64,000 bases of DNA from Lepus europaeus (taxonomy: Eukaryota > Chordata > Mammalia > Lagomorpha > Leporidae): assembly GCF_033115175.1 (NCBI RefSeq), contig NC_084835.1, forward strand, positions 101,896,448-101,960,447, given 5' to 3'. Positions within the stretch are counted from its first letter, which is position 1, and each line of letters begins with the position of its first letter. The notes beneath the pieces are model-generated. The model worked only from the letters and a program-made list of their open reading frames with translations. It had not been told where the DNA came from and did no database searches. Both the position numbers and the translations under genes were made by a program. Positions 45,001-56,384 of this stretch are shown here, one piece after another.

Positions 45001-45692
45001 TTTATATCTTAAGTATCAATTTCTTAGTAATTCTGTGTAAATCCAAAAACTAGGACATCTTCTCCAGTGGGTAGCTCACTAATTTGTCATTACACAAGAG
45101 AATGTAGCGCATGGTCTTATGCAACTGAACTGGTTGTCCAGTTGAATTTAACTGCCTGGCCAATAACAGAAAGAACAAACGACTCTTGTTCTTGAGTATT
45201 TAATTCCTTCTGGAAGCAGCCACTCCTCACATTGCCTTCCGTCCTGACCCATCAGACATATAGGAGGCTCAGCAAAACCGACTTCAAAGCCTTATTCCCA
45301 TTACTTTCTTAATAGTCTTCCTGGCTTTTATTCAAAATCAAAATAAGCTAAAACTTTCAGACAAATGAGAATCATCTCACGTAGAAACTCTTGTTTAAGG
45401 AATGAAACAATTTCAATGACAGTAATCATCTGTTTAGTGGCAGCCTGTTCGAAAATCTGCTTCAACTATAAAAATTAAATGAGTATTAACTGCAGAAATA
45501 GCATCTTTTAAGGATTTTAAAGTATGGTGACAGTAATGGAAAAGTATAGTTGAGACCCAAGAGGTTTTAAAATATTTTAAACATAGTTCAAAGGGTAGTT
45601 GCTAAAATTTATGTGTATGTTAATTAACATACAAAGGCAAAAATTTCATCACACTTTTGAATACAGTAGCAGTAGCAACACATGAGTTTAAG
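45001..45692. other. Intergenic, no feature recognised
   Basis: AT-rich unique sequence. Confidence 0.35.
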
Positions 45693-45706
45693 TCTAGAGA
45701 CTTTTT

Positions 45707-46000
45707 TTCTTTTTTTTAAAGATTTGTTTATTTATTTGAAAGGCAGTGTTACGGAGAGTCAGAGGCTGGTTCATTCTCCAGATGGCCACAACAGCTGTAG
45801 CTGTGCCGATCAGAAGTTAGGATCCAGGAGCTTCTTCTGGGTCTTCCATGAGGGTGCAGGGCCCAAGGACTTGGGCAGTCTTCTACTGCTTTCCCAAGAC
45901 ATAGCAGAGAGCTGGATTAGAAACAAAGTAGCCAGGACTCGAACTGGCGCCCATATGGGTGGGATGTTGACTTTACTCACTATACCACAACACAGGCCCC
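45707..46000 (-). repeat. CSINE with target-site duplication, minus strand
   Basis: tctagagacttttt (45693-45706) and tctagatacttttt (46001-46014), one mismatch. The CT/GA tail region is almost absent (agtcagaggctgg), so the copy is shorter than usual. Confidence 0.93.
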
Positions 46001-46124
46001 TCTAGATACTTTTTGATTTTAAGTTGTGTTTTTTTAACTTGCAAAGAGTTGAAACAATATTGTGGTTTATTTAGATGGTGGATTGTGATTACCAGAGAGG
46101 CGGCTTTTACCTATCTTTTTAAAA

Positions 46125-47060
46125 ATAGACTTGTAATTTTGTAATAAATTTATGTTTACAGAAAAGTTGCAAAGATAATAAACAGAGTTCTCATAAATAT
46201 TTCACCAGTTGCCCTTGTTAAACTTTAGATTACATGGTATACTGGTCAAAACTAAGAAACTAACACACTGATGTATTTCCATAAACCTGTGATTTTATTG
46301 TATTTCTTTTTTGTTTTTTTGACAGGCAGAGTGGACAGTGAGAGAGAGAGAGACAGAGAGAAAGGTCTTCCTTTGCCGTTGGTTCACCCTCCAATGGCCG
46401 CCGCGGCCGGCGCACCGCGCTGATCCGAAGGCAGGAGCCAGGTGCTTCTCCTGGTCTCCCATGGGGTGCAGGGCCCAAGCACTTGGGCCATCCTCTACTG
46501 CCTTCCCTGGCCACAGCAGAGAGCTGGCCTGGAAGAGGGGCAACCGGGACAGAATCTGGCGCCCCGATGGGGGATTTTATTGTATTTCACCAGCTTTTCT
46601 ACTAATACCCTCTTTCTGTTCCAGAAACCAACATTGCATTTAGCTGTCATCTTGTTAGTCTCTTTCAGTCTGTGATGGTTCTGTTTTGCCTTTCACGACC
46701 TAGACAATTTTGATGAATACTGGATAATTAGTCTGCAGAGTGCTTTTAAACTAGAATTTATGACATTTTCTCCTAGTTTGATTGAGTTTATACATTTTTG
46801 GCAAGAATTGCACTGAAGTACTGCTGTGCCCTTCTGAATGTATCTGATTGGGGTACATGGAACATCCTGACTGGTTAAGACAATGACTTCAGACTTCTCC
46901 ACTGTAAATTTACTATTTCTCCCTTTCCATACTCTATTCTTCATCAGTGAGTCACCATGTTCAGATCGCCAGCATAAGGGGAGAGATTAAATTTCAACTC
47001 TTGGGGGACAGTTTTTCTACATATATTCTTTGGAGTTCTTCTCTAAGATTTGTCTATAGA
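46125..47060. mobile_element. Ancient L1 (L1M-type) 3' region, split by a CSINE
   Basis: 'tttacagaaaagttgcaaagataataaacagag', 'ggtcaaaactaagaaactaac', 'ttctgttccagaaaccaacattgcatttagctgtcatcttgttagtc', 'tacatttttggcaagaattgcactgaagtactgctgtgcccttct' follow the order of old L1 3' consensus sequences. Confidence 0.75.
46307..46572 (-). repeat. 5'-truncated young-type CSINE with perfect 16-bp duplication
   Basis: gattttattgtatttc occurs at 46291-46306 and 46573-46588. The head end stops at 'agaatctggcgccccgatggg', so the A- and B-box region (about 65 bp) is missing, which implies incomplete reverse transcription. Confidence 0.95.
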
Positions 47061-47459
47061 GCATTTTACAATCTAACATTATCTAGGAATCTGATCTTCC
47101 ACTGATGTTGAAATAATATAATGTTTTATTGCATTCACGTTTTTGGTGGATTCCAATAAAGCATAAGGCATAGATTAAGTCTCCACCTTAACGGGACTTA
47201 AATTCTAATAGGAGAGAGGGAGGTCAAAGATAAGTAAGTAGTAGATAAATACAGATAATTATATGTTAAGATAAGTGTTAGAAATGAAACTTAGTAAGAT
47301 GTGAGAGAATGTGGTAACTCTGGGGGAGGTTTTCTGACAGTGTGGTTTGGGAAGGTCAGTTTGAGGTATTGATGTTCACATTTAATAGAAAACCAGTGGC
47401 AGACAACAAGTCAGTTCTGTGGAAAACGTCCCAAACGACAGAACTGTCTGGAAGCAGCA
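47061..47459. other. Intergenic, no feature recognised
   Basis: AT-rich unique sequence. Confidence 0.35.
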
Positions 47460-47805
47460 AATTATCCTGTAATGGTTACTTCATGTGTCAACTTGAGTGG
47501 ACTGCAGGGTATCCAGATACTTGGCTAAACATCTGGTTATTCTGGACATATCTTTGAGGGTGTTTCTAGATGAGATTAACATTTGAATCAGTAGGTTGAA
47601 AGAGAAGATTGCTCTCCACAACGTGGGTGGCCCTCATCCAATCCACTGAAGACCCCAAAAGGACAGAAAATCCAAGTAAAGCAGAATTACCTCTCTTTCT
47701 GGCTGTCTCTGAGCTGGAACACTGGTCTTCTGCTTTTTGTGAATTATAAAGAAACTTATACCATCAGTTCTCCTGGGTCTCCATCTTGCCAACTGAAGAC
47801 ATAGA
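47460..47805 (+). mobile_element. Ancient LTR relic (ERVL, MLT2-like)
   Basis: 'taatggttacttcatgtgtcaacttgagtggactgcagggtatccagatacttggct', 'gagggtgtttctagatgagattaacatttgaatcagtagg', 'gtgggtggccctcatccaatcc' and 'cttataccatcagttctcctgggtctcc' follow a widespread mammalian LTR consensus. The exact family is uncertain; non-coding. Confidence 0.65.
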
Positions 47806-48234
47806 CATGTCCCCAGAATGGAACTGGGGGTGGTGTGACCCAAGTGCAGGCAAAGATAACCAGAAGGCTGTGAGAAATGGAGAAGAGAGGAAGCTTCCCC
47901 TCAGAGACCTTTGAGGACCATGGCCAGAGAGGGGATTGAATTTTACTCTGGAGATTGCAGGAAGGCTTTGAAGGATTCTTAGCAGGAAAATGAGACAGTA
48001 GATTACATTATTAAAAGTCCTTCTGCCTGCTCTGGGGCCCACAGATCGTAAAGGGCAGACATCAGGAGGCCATTAAAACAGGCCAAGCCAGAGATAAATG
48101 TGTGCTTCCTGGATGGGGAAGGTGTCAGTGCAAATACAGAGAAGTGGAAGGATTTGGGAGAACACTCGAGGTAGAACTGACAGGCCTGGTGTATCACAGT
48201 GTGCTTACACAGTGTGCAATCTATTTTTAAAAGA
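47806..48234. other. Intergenic, no feature recognised
   Basis: Unique, somewhat GC-richer sequence, with no gene recognised. Confidence 0.35.
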
Positions 48235-48250
48235 AAAAGTTAACTTTCTT

Positions 48251-48576
48251 CTTTTTTTTTTTTTACTTTTTGACAGGCAGAGTGGACAGTGAGAGAGAGA
48301 GACAGAGAGAAAGGTCTTCCTTTTGCCGTTGGTTCACCCTCCAATGGCCGCCGCGGCTGGCGCGCTGTGGCCGGCGCACAGCGCTGATCCGAAGACAGGA
48401 GCCAGGTGCTTCTCCTGGTCTCCCATGGGGTGCGGGGCCCAAGCACTTGGGCCATCCTCCACTGCACTCCCTGGCCACAGCAGAGAGCTGGCCTGGAAGA
48501 GGGGCAACTGGGACTAGAACCCGGTGTGCCGGCGCCGCTAGGCGGAGGATTAGCCTGTTGAGCCACGGCGCCATCC
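48251..48576 (-). repeat. Young-type CSINE with 16-bp target-site duplication, minus strand
   Basis: aaaagttaactttctt at 48235-48250 and 48577-48592 is perfect. The head retains many CpGs (GTGCCGGCGCCGC, CCACGGCGCC), so the insertion is recent. Confidence 0.96.
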
Positions 48577-48659
48577 AAAAGTTAACTTTCTTTCAGAAAT
48601 TTAGGAAGTTGAATTTGTCTAGGGAGAGGTGGGATCAGAGTTCTGAAGAAAAGCACAAA

Positions 48660-48900
48660 GAAACATGACCAAGGGTGTTCACTGAAGCATTATCAGTAAC
48701 AGCTAAAACCAGAAATGTGTCCCATCCATTTGGACTTGGTAAGACAATATAGCCACGAAAACAAATGCAGCAGATTTTTATACACTAAAAAGAACTGATG
48801 TTCAAGACATTGCTAGTGAAAAAGCCTACAGCAGAATAATAGCACAGTGTAATCTGCTTGTGTGAATTAGAAATGTCTATCATTGTGTAACTATGAAATT
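48660..48900 (+). mobile_element. Ancient L1 ORF2/3' fragment
   Basis: 'gtgttcactgaagcattatcagtaacagctaaaacc', 'tcccatccatttggacttgg', 'tgatgttcaagacattgctagtgaaaaagcc' follow old L1 3' sequence. The text after the solo LTR (about 49560-49660) looks like the continuation, so the LTR may sit inside this L1. Confidence 0.62.
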
Positions 48901-48962
48901 GGAGAAGACCCCTAAAATTTACACTAAAATGTGGTCCCTTAAAGTTCTCTAGAAATGCTATC

Positions 48963-49488
48963 TGGGGTGCCACATGTGCTACCGGAATTTGGGGTGCGTT
49001 ATGATTTCACCCCAGGCTTATTTATTAAATCCCCGATATTAATAAGCCCAAGAGGGTTCTTGCCTAATATTTAGAGAAGAATTCTAAATATCGGCAGAGA
49101 TAAATGAGGCAGCATGGTACATTTTAAGCTTTTGTTTAGAGAGAAAGATGCATAGGAGAGTGAGAGCTTTATTTAAGAGAGAGAGAGATGAATAGGGGTT
49201 CATACCGAGCACCAGGAACCAGCCACGTGGATGAGCATCTAGGCCAGGAAGCCTAGAGCACATGGCCCGAAGGCCATGCACTCTGGAGGCGTGGGGCTAC
49301 TGCCAGCCCCTTCCTAGCAAGAGGCCAGGGAAAAAGAACTGGGCTGGGCCACACCATGTCTGGCTTTTAACCCACTTCCAAAGGGGAGTGGTTAATTAAC
49401 CTGATTGGCTGGTGGGCACCCAGGTGTGGCCAAGTAGGGGCATGAGGTCACACAGGGGCATGACGCAGGTGTGGTCTTCCAGTTCACA
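48963..49488 (-). mobile_element. Solo LTR of an endogenous retrovirus, ~526 bp
   Basis: Read on the minus strand it begins TGTGAACTGG and ends GGCACCCCA, the TG...CA form. In order it has a CCAAT box (AGCCAATCAGG), a TTAAAA TATA-like stretch (GGGTTAAAAGCC), a polyadenylation signal AATAAA (TTAAATAAAGC) about 60% along, and a U5 rich in T/C. No internal retroviral genes flank it, so it is the product of LTR-LTR recombination or an isolated LTR. A clean 4-6 bp target duplication could not be fixed (atct is a weak option). The retroviral class is not determined. Confidence 0.78.
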
Positions 49489-49726
49489 AATCTGATCAAT
49501 TTTAACCTGTATGCATGCCTACTTCAACTATATTTAGCATTATAAGTAAAAGTCTAATAAAACTGATCAGAATCTGTTAACAGTGATCACCTCAGGGCAG
49601 AATGCGGTTTTCACTTCATACTTCCGTCTTAGAAGAATTTCTTAAATAACGAGAAGGGACAAAAAATTAAGTAGAGACACATGCAGTACTTCTAGGGTTA
49701 ATAGATATTTCAATGATTTCTTTGAA

Positions 49727-50030
49727 GGGCTGGCACTGTGGTGAAGTAGGTTAATCCTCCATCTGTGGCCGGTTCTAGTCCCAGCTGCTCCTCTTCTGAT
49801 TCAGCTCTCTGCTATTGCCTGGGAAAGCAGTGGAAGATGTCCCAGGCACTTGGGCCCCTGCACCTGCATGGAAGATCAGAAAGAAGCTCCTGGCTCCTGG
49901 CTTCTGATAGGCACAGCTCTGGCTGTTGTGGCCAACTGGGAAGTGAACCAATGGATAGAAGACTTTCCTCTCTGTCTCTCCCTCTCACTGTCTGTAATTC
50001 TACCTCTCAAATAAATAAATACAATTTTAA
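49727..50030 (+). repeat. CSINE with small head deletion
   Basis: 'gggctggcactgtggtgaagtaggttaatcctcc' jumps to 'tctgtggccggttctagtccc', lacking the usual bases between the two boxes. Tail AAATAAATAAATAC. Confidence 0.9.
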
Positions 50031-50130
50031 AAATCATATATTTGAGTCCACTTTAGGAAATAAGTTCTACAAATATAAATATTATTTTTCTTTACAGAGA
50101 GTTTACATTACTCTCAACAATGAAAATGGA

Positions 50131-50406
50131 GAACAGGCACTTAGCCTGTGAGTTAAAATCTCTGTGTCCTACATCAGAGTGGCTGGGTCTGATTTCCAGC
50201 TCCAGCTCCTGACTTCAGGTTCCTGCTTATGTAGACCCTAGGAGGTAGCAGTGATGGCTCAAGAGATTGGGTCCTGCCACCCATATAGGAGACCTGGGTT
50301 GAGTTTCAGGCTCCCAGGTTCGCCTTTGGCCTGGTCCTGGGCCACTGTGGGCATGCGGGGAGTGAATCAGCAGACTGGTACTCTGTCTTTCTGCTTCTCA
50401 AAAAAA
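50131..50406 (+). repeat. CSINE, older subfamily
   Basis: 'acaggcacttagcctgtgagttaaaatc' head, 'gaccctaggaggtagcagtgatggctc' body and a short tail 'ctgcttctcaaaaaaa'. Confidence 0.8.
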
Positions 50407-50803
50407 TGATCATTGAAAACTGAAGATTGTTAAATTGAAATTAGTATTTCCAGGATGAAGTTGAGACAGTCTTTGTTCATTGCCTTTAAATTAACATGAA
50501 AAACAAGTGGATAAGTTTTCTTTGTGTCATATAATTAGCTGATACATCACACAATGGTTTTTGTGGTTTGGTAAAGAAATTGACACACAAATTTATTTGT
50601 GAAACGAAACAAAAAATTTCTTTTTAAGTTGTGCTTTAGGAAGACTATTAAAGTTCAGTTATCTTTGAGCACCAAGACTATGGATTGTTAAACATTATTC
50701 TCATTTTCTTCTTACCTTCTTTCTATATTTTCCAAATTGTCCCTAACAGTCATAAATTATTCTTTTTTTAAAAGAACCTGGGATTTTTTTTAAAAATTAC
50801 ATT
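50407..50803. other. Intergenic, no feature recognised
   Basis: AT-rich unique sequence. Confidence 0.35.
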
Positions 50804-50818
50804 AAAGTCAAATGTTTA

Positions 50819-51080
50819 GGGGTCGGCACTGTGACATAGTGGGTAAAGCCACTGCTTGCAGTGCCAGCATCCCATGTGGGCGCCAGTTCAAGTCCTGGCT
50901 GCTGCACTTCTGATCCAGCTCTCTGCTTTGGCCTGGGAAAGCAGGGGAAGATGGCCCAAGTCCTTGGGCTCCTGCATCCACATGGGAGACTGGAAGAAGC
51001 TCCTGGCTCCTGGCTTCGGATGGGCTCAGCTCTGGCCATTGCAGCCATCTGGGTAATGAACAAGCAGATGGAATACATTT

Positions 51081-51111
<31 letters not shown>

Positions 51112-51161
51112 ATGTATGTATGTAGCTCTGCCTCTCAAATAAATAAATACATCTTTAAAAA
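50819..51161 (+). repeat. CSINE with 15-bp target-site duplication
   Basis: aaagtcaaatgttta at 50804-50818 and 51162-51176. (TC)n then GTATGTATGTATGTA near 51082-51124, tail AAATAAATAAATAC. Confidence 0.95.
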
Positions 51162-51177
51162 AAAGTCAAATGTTTAT

Positions 51178-51450
51178 AGAGCCAGGCATTTGGTACAGTG
51201 CTTAAGTTGCCTGCCTCCGATCTCAGAGGACCTGGTTTGAGTCCCACTTCCCTTCTGATTCCAGTTTCCTGTTAATATGCATCCCGGGAGGCAGTAGGTG
51301 ATGGCTAAAGCACTTGGGTCCCTGCCACCCACGTGGGAGATCCAGACTGAGTTCTGAGCTCCTAATTTTGGCCTGCCCAGATCTGGCTGTTAAAGGCCTC
51401 TCGGAAGTGAACCTGCAAATGGAAGATCTCTCTGTCTTTCAAATAAAAGG
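51178..51450 (+). repeat. CSINE, older subfamily
   Basis: 'agccaggcatttggtacagtgcttaag' head, 'catcccgggaggcagtaggtgatggc' body, ending 'ctgtctttcaaataaaagg'. Confidence 0.82.
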
Positions 51451-52346
51451 AAAAAAAGAAATGAACACTGTGTACCTGACCTTTGTCAATCTGCTTGCAT
51501 TTTCTTTATGACATCAATACTTTTCTTCCTCTCAATGACTGAGCCTTGCAGACTTGACTTACAAACTAGGCCTAAATGAAGTGTACTATGATTGCATCAG
51601 GCTCCACCTGTTTCCATCCAAAATGAAAAGCACACCCTGGCCAGCAACATTTAAAATGTTATTACCAAAATGACTGTGCAGGCTTTTCACCTGATTTCTA
51701 CAGAACCACAGATAAAGGTCAAAGCAAGGAGAAGCTAGCTGTTAGGAAAATGCCAAACTCTTCTATCTTCTCTTAGTCCTAATCACATGGTATGCACCAA
51801 ATACTTTTAGGTTACACAGGGAAAGCTTGAAATTGCAAACTGTAACTGTGTAGAGTTGTGACAACAACAAAAGAAAGTTCTTCGTAACTATTGAGGTTTT
51901 TATGCAAAGGGGTTTGGACCTTTGGATGAGAGTTATTAAGTAAATACCACACGACATGTAAATTGTACCACTGCCAGTGCAGCATAATTATAGTTTGCTT
52001 TCAACCATCTAAAGCATGTAATGTTTTCTGGTTTCAACTTCTTAGCCTTTTAAATTATTTCTGACTCATTAGCTTTTCACCCTAGGGGCAACTCACAAAC
52101 TCCATAAATGTGTGGATATTTTTCTCACATGTCTTTTCCAGCAAACACATTCCATTTGCTTTCTAGCCTCAAAGTATAAATTCCCACAACGAAAATAATA
52201 GGATTTGTTGTTCTTTTTTAATATTCTCCTTTTTTCTAAAAATGTCTTATTTATAATTAAAAGCACATAACTGCAGACCAATTTTTCATTACAACTAGAA
52301 ACTCTAAGCTGAAGAGGTTAGTTCGAGCCAGGTGGTATAGATAATA
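51451..52346. other. Intergenic, no feature recognised
   Basis: About 0.9 kb of unique AT-rich sequence. Confidence 0.35.
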
Positions 52347-52566
52347 CAGTGTCCCAACCTTGGCCCAACTGACACTGCAGAGTGGATGCTTCTTTGTTGT
52401 GAGGGGCTTTCTCATGCACTGTTAAATGGTCAGCAATATTCCTAGCCTCTATTCACCAGATGTCAGTAGCACAGAGCTCCAACTGCCCAGAAGTGACTAT
52501 TAAAAATGTCTCCAGCCTGCCAAATATCCAGTAGGGAACAAAACTGTCCTCTGTTGAGAATCACTG
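52347..52566 (+). mobile_element. Ancient hAT-type DNA transposon, near complete
   Basis: Starts CAGTGTCCCAACCTTGG and ends TGTTGAGAATCACTG, imperfect terminal inverted repeats. The inside reads 'cttctttgttgtgaggggctt', 'cctagcctctattcaccagatg' and 'atgtctccagcctgccaaatatcc'. Same family and orientation as 8541-8755. Confidence 0.72.
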
Positions 52567-52824
52567 TGTTAGGCCAAAGACCTTACAAAACCAAGCCGTT
52601 TATGCCTTAGCCAATTCAAACTGGGCCTTTGACAAATTTGTTCAATACCTACATAGCCATCACCTGCTACCATAAAATATGAACACTCAAAAATACCCTT
52701 GCATTCTTTGTGTCCAAGCCTTGAATATTGTTATACTTTTTCCTCTGCCACGTGGGAAGTTTGGCTAAGAGGAAAGAAGCAGGCATTGGAACCTATTTCC
52801 ACCATTTACTAACATGGGTATTCA

Positions 52825-52838
52825 TGACAGGCAGAGTG

Positions 52839-52878
<40 letters not shown>

Positions 52879-53153
52879 TCTTCCTTTTTGCCGTTGGTTC
52901 ACCCTCCAATGGCCACTGCAGCTGGCGTATCGTGCTGATCTGAAGCCAGGAGCCAGGTGCTTCTCCTGGTCTCCCATGCAGGTGCAGGGCCCAAGGACTT
53001 GGGCCATCCTCCACTGCCTTCCCGGGCCATAGCAGAGAGCTGGCCTGGAAGAGGGGCAACCGGGATAGAATCCGGCGCCCCAACCGGGACTAGAACCCGG
53101 TGTGCTGGCGCCGCAAGGTGGAGGATTAGCCTGTTAAGCCACAGCGCCAGCCT
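52825..53153 (-). repeat. Young-type CSINE lacking a poly(A) tail, minus strand
   Basis: The element begins directly at GACAGGCAGAGTGG without the usual poly(T) before it. The head end is complete (GCCACAGCGCC). The only shared flank is tcatg, so it lacks the usual long duplication. Confidence 0.93.
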
Positions 53154-53221
53154 CATGCTTATTACTTTTAATGTACATGTGTTCATTTTGGGCCAAAATA
53201 TCCCCAGATTCTCTCTCTCTC

Positions 53222-53498
53222 TCTCTTTAATTATTTTCATTTAATTTGAGGCAGGGAGAGAGACAGATAACAGCCATTCAACAGCTAGGGCTGGGCCAGG
53301 CTGAAGCTGGGAGCTCCATCTGGGTCTCCCACATGGGTGGCAGAGACCCAAGTACTTGAGCCATCAACTGCTGTCTCCCGGGGTGCACATTAGCAGGAGG
53401 CTGGATCTTAAGCAAGAGATTCAGGTTCAAATCAGGCACTGCTATGTGGGACATGGGTGTCCCAAATGGTATCCTAACTACAGCACCAAATGCCCTCT
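53222..53498 (-). repeat. CSINE, older subfamily, minus strand
   Basis: 'taattattttcatttaatttgaggcaggg' tail side, 'tgctgtctcccggggtgcacattagcagg' body, head end 'ccaaatgccctctcc'. Confidence 0.8.
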
Positions 53499-54283
53499 CC
53501 CTTCTCGGTTTCTTTACCTACCAGCCAATGCTTTCCATGTTCCTAAGAAACTGCTTTGGCCATAATTTCATTTAATTATCCATATTTATTCCATCTTGCA
53601 ATTGCTTTTCTCCTTTGGCACATAAAACTACAAATGTAATCCAAGCTCAAGAGATATTTATTTACCAAAATTATCTTAGTTTAGAGGCTATAAATTAAAA
53701 CCAAGAAGAAGAATTTATAGTTTTTAAAAAAATTTTCCTTTCCCAAAACTACCCCTACCAGAAAGCAACATGTTTTCACTCATATTTTATTTTTATGACT
53801 CCTGATATACTTGAGGGATGTTTATTCTCCCTACTCCAGGTCATCTAGTGTTTGAAACACTAAGGAAATGGCCATAGAGAATTGATTTCCTCTATAGAGG
53901 AAACATTTTTCATGAATTCTTCCCTGTGGAAAACTCTGAAAAGTAGATCTGCCATTACTAATTCATAACCTTGAGCCACCACTTTAGTCTTTGCTAGCCA
54001 AACGAAAATAACGATACCTGTTCCCTAGGGTATTACACTGAATTAAATGACCTGCTTCAGGCTTTTAGCCCTGTACCTCACATAGAGTTGCTTTGTAACT
54101 GTTATTTTCTATGTTTCTTGCTTTCTGGTTCCCAGCCCTGGCTAATAATTTGTAGGGTCCAGTGCAGAATGACAAAGTGGACATCTTTGTCTAAAAATTA
54201 CTAAGAGTGTCAAGTCAACTGCAGAACATTAAGCTAAGTGTGGGGCATGGTGTGACTACTGGGTCACATAGAAAGCCTGCTCT
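53499..54283. other. Intergenic with a MIR-like end
   Basis: Positions 54007-54100 ('acgatacctgttccctagggtattacactgaattaaatgacc...tgtacctcacatag') resemble the MIR 3' part on the plus strand. The rest is unrecognised. Confidence 0.5.
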
Positions 54284-54562
54284 GGGGGTGGGCATTGTGG
54301 TATGGCGGGGAAAGCTGCCACTTGAGATGCTGGCATCCCAAACCAGTGAGCCTGGAATTCAGTGCCATTTTGGCTTCAGATCTGGCTTTCTGTCCCAGGG
54401 GAGGCAATAGATGATGGCGCAAATACTTGGCCCTGACACCCACATGGGAGATCTAGATGCAGTGTTGGGATCCTAGCCTCAACCTGTCCCAGCCCTGGAT
54501 GCTGTGGGCAGTTTGGGAGAGAAATACTAGATGGAAGATCTCTTTCTCTCTCTCTCTCAATC
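54284..54562 (+). repeat. CSINE, plus strand
   Basis: 'gggtgggcattgtggtatggcggggaaag' head, older-type body and a (TC)n run before the A-rich tract. Confidence 0.85.
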
Positions 54563-54652
54563 AAAAAAAAAAAAAAAGAAAAAAAAAAAAAAGAAAAAAG
54601 AAAAAAAAAAAAGAAAGAAAGAAAAAAAGGAAGAAAGAAAGAAAAGAAAGCA
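54563..54652 (+). repeat. A-rich / (GAAA)n tract, ~90 bp
   Basis: Runs of 10-15 A separated by G, passing into GAAA and GGAA units. It is an expanded SINE poly(A) tail. Confidence 0.92.
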
Positions 54653-54702
54653 AACCAACCCTGCTAGCTCACCAAGGAATTGCAAGGGTATATCCATCTA
54701 TT

Positions 54703-54996
54703 CCTTTTTTTTTTTTTTTTTTTTTTGACAGGCAGAGTTAGTGAGAGAGAGAGAGAGACAGAGAGAAAGGCTTACCATCCGTTGGCTCACCCCCTAAATG
54801 GCGCCACAGCCAGCGCGAAGCCAGGAGCCAAGTGCTTCCTCCTGGTCTCCCATTCGGGTGCAGGGCCCAAGCACTTGGGCCATCCTCCACTGCCTTCCCA
54901 GGCCACAGCAGAGAGCTGGACTGGAAGAGGGGCACTCCGACCGGGACTAGAACCCGGTGTGCCGGAGGATTAGCCTAGTAAGCTGCAGCACCAGCT
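54703..54996 (-). repeat. Young-type CSINE, minus strand
   Basis: About 24 T, then GACAGGCAGAGTTAGTGAGAG. Small deletions in the body and head (GTGCCGGAGGATTAGCC). catctattc flanks at 54694-54702 and 54997-55005. Confidence 0.94.
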
Positions 54997-55848
54997 GCAT
55001 CTATTCTTCCACTAAATTAAAAGCCACTTTTCAAGTTTGACAACTGACCGGGAAATAAATGCAACCAAAGCATGAAATTGCTGTTTTTTAAATCCTTACT
55101 CACTTTTACTCCAGTCTATGATGTGAATATAAGTGAGCTGTGATGATCTCTCCTAATGGAAATGTTTTCCTCTGCCATGGTATTTCAGTGGTTTGCATCA
55201 TTCTCAATCTGGAAGAATTTAAAAAATAAAAAAAAAAAATCTTAGTTTTTCTAATGTAATTGTACTCTTGACTGGCACTTAATGGCCAAAGAAGAACTCA
55301 ATTCAAAAGAGCTTTATCTAGACTTACCAAGCAGCCTTCATAAAAAAGTAGTATAGCTCTAAAAAGGCAATTCAGATCCTAGAGAGGAGACTTTTAGGGA
55401 AGCGGTCCAAATGTCGAAGAATAAATACCCAACGAGGAAGGTCTGGTCTTCAAACCACTGAGCCCCAACTAGGCTGGTTATTCCTTCTCCTTTCTGGATG
55501 CATCAACATTTCCTTTAAAATATTTCTCAATGTTCTCAGATCCTATTTGATAAGAAACAGAATCATGTAAAAAATTACATGTTTGAATATAAGTGCATAT
55601 ATATTTTAATGTCTGTATATATGTGTATGCATATACATATATTCATATACACAGAATAGCAGAAAGAGCAAGAGTGTGAGAAATGTAAATAATTGGAAGA
55701 AATACACACACATACACACACACACAAACCAACACACAGAGACACCCATGGCATCCTCATAGAAGGCAAAGAAAGAACTAATAATTATGCAGCAATTTCA
55801 ACGTGTCATCTGCTTTATATACATCAGGATATTAAAGTTGTATGTCAG
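54997..55848. other. Intergenic with (CA)n patch
   Basis: AT-rich. AT/GT-alternating text near 55590-55640 and an interrupted (CA)n at about 55703-55740. No gene recognised. Confidence 0.4.
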
Positions 55849-56163
55849 GGGCCGGCACTGTGGCATAGTAGGTTAAGCCTCCACCTGGGGCGCCAGCACC
55901 CCATAGGGGGGCTGGTTGGAGTCCTCGCTGCTCCACTTCCAATACAGCTCCCTGCTGATGGCTTGGGAAAGCTGTAGAAGATGGTCCAAGTCCTTGGGCC
56001 CCTGCACCCATGTGGAAGACCTGGATGAAACTCCTGGTTCCTGGCTTTGGATGGGCCCAGCTCCAGCCATTGCAGCCCTTTGGGGAGTGAACCAGTGAGT
56101 GGAAGACCTTTCTCTCTGTCTGTAACTCTGCTTCTCAAATAAATAAATCTTTTTTTAAAAAAC
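55849..56163 (+). repeat. CSINE with target-site duplication
   Basis: gttgtatgtca at 55838-55848 and again from 56164. Head GGGGCCGGCACTGTGGC, tail AAATAAATC then T/A. Confidence 0.94.
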
Positions 56164-56384
56164 GTTGTATGTCAGTTTTTTATCTATTCATTTTATCTCA
56201 AAATATTTAAGAGAATTTTTTCATTTTCTTTTCTTGTTTTTTCTTCTTTTTTTAAACAGTAGAGCAACTGAGGCTCAGAAAGTCACATTGTTAGCACGGG
56301 GAAAGGTTTAGATTGGAGATTTTATCTGACTTCAAAGCTCATGGATCAAAATCCTGCTCAGTTTTGGGACTAAAACTTGGATCC

